A program made the translations under genes and the position numbers. A stretch of DNA of 64,000 nt from Parapedobacter sp964498395 (GTDB lineage: Bacteria > Bacteroidota > Bacteroidia > Sphingobacteriales > Sphingobacteriaceae): positions 1-64,000 of the forward strand of contig CAZCHE010000002.1 in assembly GCA_964498395.1 (NCBI GenBank), given 5' to 3'. How positions within the stretch are numbered: the first letter of the stretch is position 1; each line of letters starts with the position of its first letter. The notes under the pieces are model-generated. The model saw only the letters and a list, made by a program, of their open reading frames with translations. It did not search any database and was not told where the DNA came from. Below, one piece after another: positions 9,017 through 16,736 of the stretch.

Positions 9017-10360
9017 ATGAAACAATTGAAATATATACTTTTCTCGCTATACCTGATATTGTTGGCAGGATGTAGCAAATACCTAGATATGAAACCGGAT
9101 GATAAATTGGCTGTCCCCTCAAGTGTGGAAGATCTACAATTGATATTGGATAGTTACGTTACGATTAGCAATGCTTTTCCCGTTACTGGGGAAATCATGT
9201 CCGACCACTATTATGTATCTACGGAAGCTTGGGCCAGCAGAAGCGAAAGTGACCGGAACTATTACCTATGGTTGCCTGAAATGAATGACAATACGGTATG
9301 GGCATCAGGCTTCCGAGCAATCCTCAGCATTAACACGGTGCTGGATAACATTGATAAATTTACAGCTAATCCGGAAAGCAACCATGTAAAGGGAAGGGCG
9401 CTCTTTTTAAGGGCATACAGGTATTTTTCTTTGGCACAGTTATATACCCCACCCTACGAAAAAAACACAGCCAACGAAGATTTGGGGATGCCATTGAGGT
9501 TAGACACTGACTTTGACAAACCTTCTACACGTGCTAGCGTGAATGATACGTACGCACAGATCGTACAGGATCTACAAATGGCTGTACAACTACTTCCGTT
9601 GACCGATGCATTGAAAACACGTCCAACAAAAGCCGCAGCTTATGGTGCTCTGGCAAAAGTATTCCTTTCCATAAAAGAATATGACAAGGCCGGAATTTAT
9701 GCTGATTCGTGCCTGATGTTGTATAACTCGCTTATGAACTTCAATGAGCTCGACTCATCGGCCTCAGCACCTATTTCCCGCTTTAATAAAGAGGTAATCT
9801 TTCATGCGCGTTCCCCCGTGGCAACTATCATGGCTTCATCAATGGCTAATATTGACACCGTTCTTTATCAGTCCTACCATCAAGATGATCTTCGGAAGTC
9901 TGTCTACTACAGACTTAATGCAGATGGAACTACTGACTTTAAAGGCGACTATGACGGTAATGGGGTTAGTTCGCATTTTGCATTTTGGGGAATTGTGACC
10001 GATGAAATGTACCTAATCAGGGCGGAATGTAACGTCAGACAAAATAAAATAGTTGAAGCATTTGATGATCTGAATGCGCTGCTCGTAACCAGATGGAGGG
10101 TTGGCACATTCAACCCACTAACAGCCTCCTCGCTAGACGAAGCCTTGGATATCATCTTGGATGAAAGGAGAAAAGAGTTGGTGTTCCGGGGTACACGATG
10201 GACTGATTTACGTAGGCTTGCTGCTGAACCTCAGCGCGTAGTGGTTCCTGAACGGAATATTGGGGGGAGTAACTACCAATTGCTGCCGAATAGCTCAATG
10301 TATACATTGAAAATTCCACAACATGTTCTGGACTACAGTAATATCATTCAAAATCATTAG
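9017..10360 (+). CDS. SusD/RagB-family substrate-binding lipoprotein
   Basis: 447 residues with a lipobox LLAGC near residue 19, followed by SKYLDMKPDDKLAVPSSVEDLQLILDSY, the typical SusD N-terminus. TPR-like helices come next (GRALFLRAYRYFSLAQLY, KAAAYGALAKVFL) and the C-terminal signature is DEALDIILDERRKELVFRGTRWTDLRRL. It sits on the outer leaflet and caps the SusC barrel encoded 11 bp upstream. It is somewhat shorter than starch-type SusD proteins, as in peptide- or pilin-type SusD homologues. Confidence 0.95.
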   Translation: MKQLKYILFSLYLILLAGCSKYLDMKPDDKLAVPSSVEDLQLILDSYVTISNAFPVTGEIMSDHYYVSTEAWASRSESDRNYYLWLPEMNDNTVWASGFRAILSINTVLDNIDKFTANPESNHVKGRALFLRAYRYFSLAQLYTPPYEKNTANEDLGMPLRLDTDFDKPSTRASVNDTYAQIVQDLQMAVQLLPLTDALKTRPTKAAAYGALAKVFLSIKEYDKAGIYADSCLMLYNSLMNFNELDSSASAPISRFNKEVIFHARSPVATIMASSMANIDTVLYQSYHQDDLRKSVYYRLNADGTTDFKGDYDGNGVSSHFAFWGIVTDEMYLIRAECNVRQNKIVEAFDDLNALLVTRWRVGTFNPLTASSLDEALDIILDERRKELVFRGTRWTDLRRLAAEPQRVVVPERNIGGSNYQLLPNSSMYTLKIPQHVLDYSNIIQNH

Positions 10361-10373
10361 ACAATTGAAAATC

Positions 10374-10913
10374 ATGGGAGTCTACATACAAAAGCTCAGC
10401 GCACTTGTTTTAATATACTTAGGAAGTTTTTCCTTCTGGCAAGAGGAAAAGGGATTGGTTATCGGGGATCAATTACCAGATGTTGAAATCGCAGAGGTGC
10501 TCAACAGGGAGGCAAACACTTTAAAATTGGGAAAGCAGGATTCAAAACTTTACATCATTGATTTTTGGGCTACCACATGTGGTACCTGCTTAGCTTCCTT
10601 CCCTCGACTCGATTCATTGCAACGCCATTTTCAAGATACCATTTTGATATTGGCCGTTACTAAGCAAGAAAGGGCAAAAGTTGCACCATTTCTAGAAAAA
10701 CATCGAAAGTGGATGGATGTCACATTTCCGATAATAGCAGGTGATACGCTGTTGCACGAATTCTTTCCGCATCGCGGGGTTCCGCACGTAGTCTGGTTAT
10801 CTGCAGACAGGGAAGTTTTGGGCATAACAGATGGTAAAGCGGTCACTGCAGAAAATATAGCCTTGGTATTATCTGGCGAGGATATAAACTTGCCTACAAA
10901 AAAAGGGTATTGA
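10374..10913 (+). CDS. TlpA-like thioredoxin-fold protein
   Basis: 179 residues from the ATG at 10374; an upstream in-frame ATG at 10323 would overlap susD by 38 bp and is less likely. It has a hydrophobic N-terminus (residues 7-22, signal or anchor) and a thioredoxin fold with FWATTCGTC (active-site C69 and C72). The later HRGVPHVVWL contains the cis-proline loop. It is probably a periplasmic thiol-disulfide reductase. It begins 13 bp after susD and ends at a strong terminator, so it is cotranscribed with susC/susD. TlpA-like genes beside SusC/SusD pairs are common in Sphingobacteriaceae. Confidence 0.85.
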   Translation: MGVYIQKLSALVLIYLGSFSFWQEEKGLVIGDQLPDVEIAEVLNREANTLKLGKQDSKLYIIDFWATTCGTCLASFPRLDSLQRHFQDTILILAVTKQERAKVAPFLEKHRKWMDVTFPIIAGDTLLHEFFPHRGVPHVVWLSADREVLGITDGKAVTAENIALVLSGEDINLPTKKGY

Positions 10914-10930
10914 TTGACAACCAAAAAAAA

Positions 10931-10958
10931 AGAGGGCGTGAGAAATGCCCTCTTTTTT
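10931..10958. terminator. Bidirectional rho-independent terminator
   Basis: AGAGGGC (10931-10937) pairs with GCCCTCT (10947-10953), flanked by A-rich sequence on the left and a T-tract on the right. It sits between the convergent thioredoxin-like gene and the gene at 10981 and can serve both. Confidence 0.85.
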
Positions 10959-10980
10959 GAGAGTAGGTTTATATCGATCC

Positions 10981-11349
10981 TTAATTAGCCTTAAGCTCGA
11001 TATAATCTGGGTCTACGGCACCAGATGAGAAGTAGGTGGCAAGAGCTGCATCAACACTTCCCGAAATATCAGGTATCACATTGTTCTCATCATCCAATGT
11101 GGTCATTGCTTTAATGGCACATAAAACTTCTTGCCCTTCAAGACAACTTGGGGTGCCCTGTGTATAATTACTGGGTTCCCTAGCTTGTTCCAGGCTAGTC
11201 GGGTGCCCTATGGTATATACAAACCACCCTTCTTGGAGCGTTTCATTGGGTTCTGAAGGATCATACTTCTTAATTGTAAAAGCACTCACCAAATAAACCA
11301 TTCCTAAAATCGCTATCGTACCTGCGATAGCTTTGAATAACTTTTTCAT
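10981..11349 (-). CDS. Small secreted protein, DUF6520-like
   Basis: 122 residues: a lysine-containing N-terminus and hydrophobic segment (residues 8-25), then a short soluble part with two cysteines in the region PSCLEGQEVLCAIKA. This layout matches the DUF6520-type exported small proteins abundant in Sphingobacteria, whose function is unknown. Genes of this type are often near SusC/SusD pairs. The cysteines could be a target of the neighbouring thioredoxin-like protein. Confidence 0.65.
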   Translation of the reverse strand: MKKLFKAIAGTIAILGMVYLVSAFTIKKYDPSEPNETLQEGWFVYTIGHPTSLEQAREPSNYTQGTPSCLEGQEVLCAIKAMTTLDDENNVIPDISGSVDAALATYFSSGAVDPDYIELKAN

Positions 11350-11451
11350 TTTTTATGTATTTAAGTAAAAAACTTGGTTTTTGTGTTTGGCCTTCAAGGC
11401 CTGATTCCGCCTTGCAAACATAGCCCTTGGCAATAGTTGCGTAAGTAGTAG

Positions 11452-11790
11452 TCAGGGATCCATCACCATACCCCCTTCCGCTTCTACCGGAGAAAATGCG
11501 ATAGCATCGGCCGGTAAGTGATTATCTGGTGATGGCTCAACATAGAACCACTCGTAGTCTTTTACAGAAGATCTTACAGGCGTGTCGTAGTAATAGGGTA
11601 CGCCCCTGCTGTCAAGGAGCATGTCGGGTTCGCAGGAGCAGGGGGCAGGTTGCTCACGCTGTTGCGCTAGGCGCAATGCATCCAGCGCAAACGCCACCAC
11701 CGCGCAGCCAAACGAAACTCCGATGAAAACCTTGATGCCGAGGTACCATCCTCGGCTGCTTAGCGGTGCGTTGCTGTATTTCTTTTCCAT
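11452..11790 (-). CDS. Hypothetical membrane-anchored protein
   Basis: 112 residues. One transmembrane segment at about 18-40 (GIKVFIGVSFGCAVVAFALDAL) follows a short N-terminus. The remaining 70 residues are polar and acidic, with PAPCSCEPD and an aromatic stretch (PYYYDTP). No family recognised. It has the same orientation as the preceding small secreted protein. Confidence 0.55.
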   Translation of the reverse strand: MEKKYSNAPLSSRGWYLGIKVFIGVSFGCAVVAFALDALRLAQQREQPAPCSCEPDMLLDSRGVPYYYDTPVRSSVKDYEWFYVEPSPDNHLPADAIAFSPVEAEGGMVMDP

Positions 11791-11849
11791 CTGCTGTAAC
11801 CTTACCTTTCTTTTTTACCAAAAGTAGGGGCGCCACGATGGTGGGTTAT

Positions 11850-11890
11850 GTGATTTTCGCTACAGGTTATTAGGTGATTTTCGCTACAGG
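11850..11890. repeat. Duplicated 17-bp motif resembling an IS21-type end
   Basis: GTGATTTTCGCTACAGG occurs at 11850-11866 and again at 11874-11890, 24 bp apart. Multiple short direct repeats containing tgattttcgc are typical of the ends of IS21-family elements in Bacteroidota. No transposase or second end is present, so at most this is a relic. Confidence 0.35.
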
Positions 11891-11996
11891 GGGGTATGCC
11901 CGTGCAGGGTGATTTGGCAAAGTCGACTGGGAAAAACGGGTTTATTGTCGTATCTTAGCGGTATTATCCTAATTTCCTGCCTCAGACGGTATATTT

Positions 11997-13100
11997 ATGA
12001 AAAAACATTACTTCCTAATTGCACTGCTATTCGTGGGTACCGCCATGCTATCGGGCTGCAAAATCGGTCGTTTCGTATGGTTCAATTTTGCGGATATCGA
12101 TGACCACAAGATCTTTCCGGCGCGCCAGCTGCACGGCAGCGCCGATCCTTTTCGGTTCCACACCGCAGACAGCGAAAAAGGGCCGATATCCATCACGCGC
12201 GGTGGGCGGGAAATGCCGTTTGCCGATTTCCTCGCCGAAACCGAATCGGTGGCATTCCTCGTGATCCGAAACGACAGCATCCTCTACGAACGCTACCTCG
12301 ACGACTATGACGAGGCTTCCATCGTGCCTTCCTTCTCCATGGCTAAATCGGTGGTGTCCATGCTCATCGGCTGTGCCATCGAGGATGGGCTGATCGGCTC
12401 GGTGCACGATCCGGTGAGCCGCTACGTGCCCGAAATGGCTAAAAACGGGTTTGACCGGGTGACCATCGAGCACTTGCTGCAGATGACCTCGGGCCTCAAA
12501 TTTAACGAGGGGTATTACAATCCGTTCGGCGAGGTGGCCACCTTCTATTACGGCCGGCGGCTACGCCGGGCCACGGCCAAACTCAAACTGGAGGCCGAAC
12601 CCGGTACCCGCTTCGCCTACGCCAGCGGAAACAGCCAGGTGCTGGGCTTGGTGCTGGATCGCGCGCTTGGCGACAAAAGCGTCACCGAATACCTCGATGA
12701 GAAAATCTGGGGGCCTGTGGGCATGGAGTTTGACGCCTCGTGGAGCATCGATCGAAAGAAAGACGGCTTGGAAAAAGCATTCTGCTGCCTGAATGCACGC
12801 GCACGCGATTTTGCCAAACTGGGCCGCCTGTACCTCAATGGCGGCAGCTGGCAGGGCGAGCAGCTGGTGCCTGCCGAATGGGTGCACCGCTCCACGCAGG
12901 TGGATAGCACCGGCGGCGCAAACGAGCGGTACCAGTACCAGTGGTGGCTGCCTACGCTGGATGGCGATTTCCTGGCGCAGGGCATCCTGGGCCAATACAT
13001 TTATGTCAATCCGGCAAAAAACCTGGTCATCGTACGCCTGGGCCGAAAGGTAAATGCCAATTGGTTCAATGTTTTCGTGAACCTGGCCAAGTCGTATTGA
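11997..13100 (+). CDS. Serine hydrolase lipoprotein, beta-lactamase class C family
   Basis: 367 residues with a lipobox MLSGC at residues 17-21. The catalytic SxxK is S114-M-A-K117 (FSMAKS), and the second motif is Y208-A-S210 (FAYASGN), a YxS variant of YxN. A downstream region resembles the KTG-side strand (ILGQYIYVNPAKNLVIVRLG). The family includes class C beta-lactamases, esterases and 6-aminohexanoate-dimer hydrolases (NylB-like); the sequence GRLYLNGGSWQGEQLVP is typical of the last group. It probably hydrolyses an amide or ester in the periplasm, substrate unknown. It stands alone; the repeats at 11850-11890 lie in its upstream region. Confidence 0.85.
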   Translation: MKKHYFLIALLFVGTAMLSGCKIGRFVWFNFADIDDHKIFPARQLHGSADPFRFHTADSEKGPISITRGGREMPFADFLAETESVAFLVIRNDSILYERYLDDYDEASIVPSFSMAKSVVSMLIGCAIEDGLIGSVHDPVSRYVPEMAKNGFDRVTIEHLLQMTSGLKFNEGYYNPFGEVATFYYGRRLRRATAKLKLEAEPGTRFAYASGNSQVLGLVLDRALGDKSVTEYLDEKIWGPVGMEFDASWSIDRKKDGLEKAFCCLNARARDFAKLGRLYLNGGSWQGEQLVPAEWVHRSTQVDSTGGANERYQYQWWLPTLDGDFLAQGILGQYIYVNPAKNLVIVRLGRKVNANWFNVFVNLAKSY

Positions 13101-13175
13101 TCGGTGGATTCCCATAGCCCAGGACGGAACGATATATCATCTACAATCTGCTAGCCGTGTTTAAAACTGCTTCCT

Positions 13176-14711
13176 TCATAATCGCCGGCCGTTGTCCTTG
13201 CCGTCATCATCGGGCTGCCACGGATTACGGGGAATGTCCTGGATGCGGAGTATATGTTCGTCGCCTTCCCTGAATGCATTGCTTTCCTCAAGTATCTGTT
13301 GCATGGTATCCATTGACTCACCAGTGATGATGGCACTGAACCGCTGTGCCCTTTGGAGCATACGGATAAAGGTATCCGGCTGTTGCTTGCGCGTGAGCTG
13401 GCGGAGTGCGCCGAGGTAGTCCTCGCGGAAAACGGTCGGAATGATGATCTTCGTCTGGCCTGCGGCGGTGAGTGCGGCGTTCATCATGACCCTTGCGAGC
13501 CGCCCGTTGCCATCCAGAAATGGATGCACCTCGCTGACCATGAACATCATGTAGGCTGCTTTTGCAAAAGGGTCTTTGAGGGCGTGATAAAAATCGAAGC
13601 CGCGGATCAGCGTACCCCTGACGAGCGTATGGTCGACGAATTCGGTATCGCCCGCACGGTTGTTCCTGTCCTTGAACTCACCGGGATTCTTGGCCGGACG
13701 GGCTGCCATCAGTATCCTGTGCCTGTAACGCAGTATCTGCAGGAGCTGCTCGGCATTTTCAGGCGTGATGGACATTTCCTGCCTGTTTGAAACGATCTGG
13801 TAGGTGCCAAGTACGTCATGGGAATCCTCATCCCGTGCAGGCATGGGCTTTCCAGTCTCGATGATCTGAAGGGCTTCCTGTACGTCGAAGCGCGTCCCCT
13901 CGATAAAATTGGAAAAGTAGGCCTCGTAGAAAGCAAAGTTACGGAAAGCCCGTGGCGTGTCGTTCGCATCGGGCAGGTCGGCAAATTCACGCTGCCGGAG
14001 TTCCACAAACAGTTGCTCAAAGAGATCGAGCCTTGCGGGATCGTAAGGATGTCCAAAGGCGCGGGCAATGGTGACCGGTGAGCTGAGGATGTCGGTGGGC
14101 TTGGTGGAGAGGATCGCACTGATCATGCGGTCGAGCTTTCTGAATTCTTTTTCCATACCAAGTGTAACGGCGATGCGCCTTGCGCGGTCACGCAGTTCGT
14201 TGAGCCCTTCCTCGCCCTTCACGCGGACGATCTGATCGAGCTTTTCCTCAATCTCCGGCAAAGGAAGGGTCTTGGATTCGCTTCCAACCTTTCGGGATTC
14301 CTGCAGATTTTCCAGCAGGGCGCGTTCCTGTCCGGAGACGTACAGGCCGTCGGTCAGCAGGTTGTCGTCCTGTTCTGGCTTGTGCCCTGCCATAATGTTC
14401 AGCTTGATGCCCGGCAGTTTTATCCTGCGCTCGTAACTATAGGTGAGGAAAAGATCTCCGGTAGCGGTAGGTTTGTATTCCAATGCCGACCGGTGGCTGA
14501 GCAGTATGCCGGGATATAAATGGCCTATGATCCTGAACCGGTTCCTGTAGATAATATCTGCGGGGTCTTCGTCCAGATTGGAAGTAAAGATCTTTGGTGC
14601 AATCTTCCTGAGTTTCCCGTCTTTTACAAGTTTTCCGATCGCCCTGCTGACACGTGGTTCGTCTGAGGAAAAGATGATTTCCTGTAAATGTATAGGTGTG
14701 TCCTTGTCCAT
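13176..14711 (-). CDS. Fic protein with N-terminal AbiEi-like DNA-binding domain
   Basis: 511 residues. The C-terminal half is a Fic domain with the full catalytic motif HPFLDGNGRLAR (396-407; H396 catalytic) and the inhibitory motif S267-xxx-E271-G of class II Fic enzymes (SNFIEG). Such enzymes transfer AMP or another nucleotide to a hydroxyl group and are held inactive by that glutamate. The N-terminal 130 residues read as a winged helix followed by the AbiEi-type segment LYPGILLSHRSALEYKPT, GDLFLTYSYERRIKLPG and LYVSGQERALLENL, which in type IV toxin-antitoxin systems belongs to the antitoxin and represses its own promoter. Four direct repeats lie immediately upstream. Inference: regulator and toxin are fused in one self-repressing protein. 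Confidence 0.85.
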   Translation of the reverse strand: MDKDTPIHLQEIIFSSDEPRVSRAIGKLVKDGKLRKIAPKIFTSNLDEDPADIIYRNRFRIIGHLYPGILLSHRSALEYKPTATGDLFLTYSYERRIKLPGIKLNIMAGHKPEQDDNLLTDGLYVSGQERALLENLQESRKVGSESKTLPLPEIEEKLDQIVRVKGEEGLNELRDRARRIAVTLGMEKEFRKLDRMISAILSTKPTDILSSPVTIARAFGHPYDPARLDLFEQLFVELRQREFADLPDANDTPRAFRNFAFYEAYFSNFIEGTRFDVQEALQIIETGKPMPARDEDSHDVLGTYQIVSNRQEMSITPENAEQLLQILRYRHRILMAARPAKNPGEFKDRNNRAGDTEFVDHTLVRGTLIRGFDFYHALKDPFAKAAYMMFMVSEVHPFLDGNGRLARVMMNAALTAAGQTKIIIPTVFREDYLGALRQLTRKQQPDTFIRMLQRAQRFSAIITGESMDTMQQILEESNAFREGDEHILRIQDIPRNPWQPDDDGKDNGRRL

Positions 14712-14722
14712 AATACGTGTAA

Positions 14723-14844
14723 CAAATTTTTCAAGCTAACTCCAGCCTATCTCTACTACACCGCAAGTTTTTCAAGGTAATTCACCTGACATTTGCAAGT
14801 TTTTCAAGCTAACTCGATACAAATATACAAGTTTTTCAAGATAA
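14723..14844. repeat. Four direct repeats upstream of the Fic gene
   Basis: The core CAAGTTTTTCAAGnTAA is found at 14723 (one mismatch: CAAATTTTTCAAGCTAA), 14764, 14796 and 14828. Start-to-start spacing is 41, 32 and 32 bp. The first copy lies 12 bp before the start codon at 14711. This arrangement suits cooperative autorepression by the AbiEi-like N-terminal domain. Confidence 0.7.
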
Positions 14845-14861
14845 ATAAGCGACATACACAC

Positions 14862-14888
14862 AAAAAAGCCGGGCGATCAGCCCGGCTT
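14862..14888 (-). terminator. Rho-independent terminator of the 51-residue gene
   Basis: AAGCCGGGC (14866-14874) and GCCCGGCTT (14880-14888) form a perfect 9-bp stem with a 5-nt loop. On the minus strand it is followed by a run of six T. It ends transcription of the small gene at 14909-15064. Confidence 0.85.
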
Positions 14889-14908
14889 CATATGCAACTA
14901 TTATTGGC

Positions 14909-15064
14909 TTAGTGGCCCCAGCCAAATACGTCTCCGGCTTCTTTATAGCTCATGCTTTTGAGCTTGCCAATATCAAACGATTGGCCGTTCAGGAGGACTG
15001 TTCCATTGATTACTTGGCCAGCGCAGACCGTGTATACGTTGCTGTTTTCCATAAGGTTTTCCAT
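14909..15064 (-). CDS. Hypothetical 51-residue protein
   Basis: ATG-initiated frame of 51 codons; a second ATG five codons in is an alternative start. It has neither signal peptide nor membrane segment. Visible features are VNG-type turns (VINGTVLLNGQSFDIGKL) and a C-terminus ending FGWGH. The dedicated terminator 20 bp after the stop supports a real transcription unit. No family is recognised. Confidence 0.55.
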   Translation of the reverse strand: MENLMENSNVYTVCAGQVINGTVLLNGQSFDIGKLKSMSYKEAGDVFGWGH

Positions 15065-15187
15065 GTTTGATCACTCGTTTGGTAGCTGTCCAAAGCTAGG
15101 TGCTCGGTGTGGAAAATGCCAAACGGACGGCGTGGACAAAACGTGGACAACGTGTATTTCCCCTGCGGACCAGTTGGTTTTATGCAC

Positions 15188-15350
15188 GTATCTTTCTTGG
15201 TAGCCGATCACCGCAGTGCATCCACGGCTTGCTGAAGGGCCGGGTCGTCGGCCTTCACTGAATAGTAGTGTGCGATACTGCCCGCCGTGACCTCCTCGCC
15301 ATCCAGTCCATACCGGGCTTTGAAGGCTTTGCTGAAATGGCTGTAGGCAA
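15188..15350 (-). pseudogene. Remnant of a duplicated AraC plus small-ORF locus
   Basis: The minus-strand frame reads AYSHFSKAFKARYGLDGEE, matching the last helix of the intact AraC protein encoded at 16737-17717 (TYSHFSKAFKGRYGLSPRE). It then ends PALQQAVDALR, matching the end of the 33-codon ORF at 16597-16698 (PALQQAADALR). The DNA from 15188 is near-identical for about 60 bp to that from 16577. It is therefore a decayed second copy of the AraC and small-ORF 3' ends, fused together. No start or RBS is evident. Confidence 0.65.
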
Positions 15351-15362
15351 TGAAGTTTAACC

Positions 15363-16505
15363 CTAACTTTGTATTATGTTTAGACCTAACCATTCCCAGA
15401 AATTATCCCGGTGGATGACAGCACTGGTTTCGGGCTGGTAGTGAGCAGTAAAAGCCTTGGGGAATTTTGCTTTGGCTTTGGGGTTCCATTTGAATTCCCA
15501 CGCATGCAGTTTGCCGTCCGTTTCTTCGATATAGTCGATCTCGGCTTTGCTCGTGTTGCGCCAGAAGAAGCTATTGCTGTATTGCCCACCGTATGCCAAT
15601 TTCTTTTTACGTTCGCTGACCAAGAAGTTTTCCCACAATGCGCCGATATCGTTTCGTTCATTTATAGGAGCGAAGTTATTGATGAGGGTGTTGCGCACAC
15701 CGTTGTCATAGAAATAGATTTTACGGGATGTATTGATCTCGTTGCGCAGATTGCGGGCAAATGGGCCCAATCGGAAAATCACAAACGCCTTTTCCAACAG
15801 ATCAATGTAGGCTGACACGGTATTTTTGTCGATGCCGATAAGCTGTGAGAGCTCATTGTATGAAACCTCATTGCCCACTTGCCAAGCTAAGGCCTGGAGC
15901 AGTTTTAGCAAAAGCTCCGGCTTCCGGACACCTCCGGATTCGAGGATATCCTTGTAGAGATAACTTCCGGCTAGGTTAGCCAAAATTTCGCGCTCTCCGC
16001 TCCCGTTTACCACCACCTCGGGATAAAGGCCGTATACCAATAGCTGGTTTAGGCGCGCAGTGGCTTCGGGGAAGCCGTAGTGGCCTGAGATTTCGCTCCA
16101 CGACAATGGATAAAGCCGGTACTCCCATTTCCTTCCGGTGAGGGGTTCATTGATGCGGTTTGCGATTTCGAGTGCGGAAGATCCGGAAATGAAAAGTTGC
16201 ACCCCACTTTGGCCGTCAATGATCATTTTGGCACTCAGTCCTATATTTTCCAGGCGCTGGGCTTCGTCTATGACCACCAACTTGTGCCCACCGATGTATT
16301 GCTTGATATAGGCCGCGGAGGGGTTACTCCAAGATAGCCTGACCGCTGGGTCATCACCGTTGATATACAGATATGGCTCGCCCTCTTCTTTTGCCAGTTG
16401 GGTGATCAGCGTCGTTTTACCCACCTGCCTTGGGCCCAGTAAAACGATCGCTTTTTTATGGTCTATTTTGGCCTTTAACGTTGCTTTCAATGCCCTTTCG
16501 ATCAT
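15363..16505 (-). CDS. COG1373-type AAA ATPase (AAA_14 + DUF4143)
   Basis: 380 residues. The N-terminal AAA domain has a Walker A GPRQVGKTT (24-32), a Walker B LVVIDEAQ (76-83) and a sensor-like LFISGSSALEIAN. The C-terminal DUF4143 region has an N-terminal helical part (YLYKDIL, SYNELSQLIGIDKNTVSAYIDLLEKAFVIFRL) and a nuclease-like end, ENFLVSERKKKL, AEIDYIEE and WEFKWNPKAK. The last part resembles a PD-(D/E)xK core (D..E.K). The family is widespread and variable in copy number in Bacteroidota and archaea; its function is unresolved. The gene lies between an AraC locus and its decayed duplicate, and its own start codon is inside a 32-bp direct repeat. Confidence 0.85.
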   Translation of the reverse strand: MIERALKATLKAKIDHKKAIVLLGPRQVGKTTLITQLAKEEGEPYLYINGDDPAVRLSWSNPSAAYIKQYIGGHKLVVIDEAQRLENIGLSAKMIIDGQSGVQLFISGSSALEIANRINEPLTGRKWEYRLYPLSWSEISGHYGFPEATARLNQLLVYGLYPEVVVNGSGEREILANLAGSYLYKDILESGGVRKPELLLKLLQALAWQVGNEVSYNELSQLIGIDKNTVSAYIDLLEKAFVIFRLGPFARNLRNEINTSRKIYFYDNGVRNTLINNFAPINERNDIGALWENFLVSERKKKLAYGGQYSNSFFWRNTSKAEIDYIEETDGKLHAWEFKWNPKAKAKFPKAFTAHYQPETSAVIHRDNFWEWLGLNIIQS

Positions 16506-16563
16506 ATTCTGTGATTTTATTCACCAAATATATGCATATTCGGTGAATATGTTCGCCAAATAT
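16500..16563. repeat. 32-bp direct repeat overlapping the ATPase start
   Basis: On the minus strand ATATTTGGCGAAC (16563-16551) recurs as ATATTTGGTGAAT (16531-16519), exactly 32 bp later. The similarity continues through TCACCGAATATG and TCACAGAATATG; the ATG of the second copy is the start codon. The segment between is also a near-palindrome (ATTCACC to GGTGAAT). Confidence 0.65.
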
Positions 16564-16596
16564 TGCTTTTATAGGGGTATCTTTCTTGGCAGCCGA

Positions 16597-16698
16597 TCAC
16601 CGCAGCGCATCCGCCGCTTGTTGCAGGGCCGGGGCTTCCTGCCCGAAGGTGAGCTGCACGACAAATAGGCTGAGTAGGAGGGCGTGTAGTACTTTCAT
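16597..16698 (-). CDS. 33-residue ORF: signal peptide with short tail
   Basis: The frame starts MKVLHALLLSLFVVQLTFGQ, a canonical Bacteroidota signal peptide, followed by only 13 residues ending PALQQAADALR. It lies 38 bp downstream of araC in the same orientation. A secreted product of 13 residues is possible, but more probably this is a gene whose middle has been deleted. The duplicate at 15188-15350 keeps the same C-terminus after different sequence, which supports deletion. Confidence 0.45.
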   Translation of the reverse strand: MKVLHALLLSLFVVQLTFGQEAPALQQAADALR

Positions 16699-16736
16699 AA
16701 CCGCAAAGGTACGTTTTTAGGTTTTGTATGGTTGGT

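Noticed and set aside
12048..13115. Long minus-strand frames opposite the serine hydrolase gene
   Set aside because: Shadow frames of a GC-rich coding region; the plus-strand gene has lipobox and catalytic motifs.
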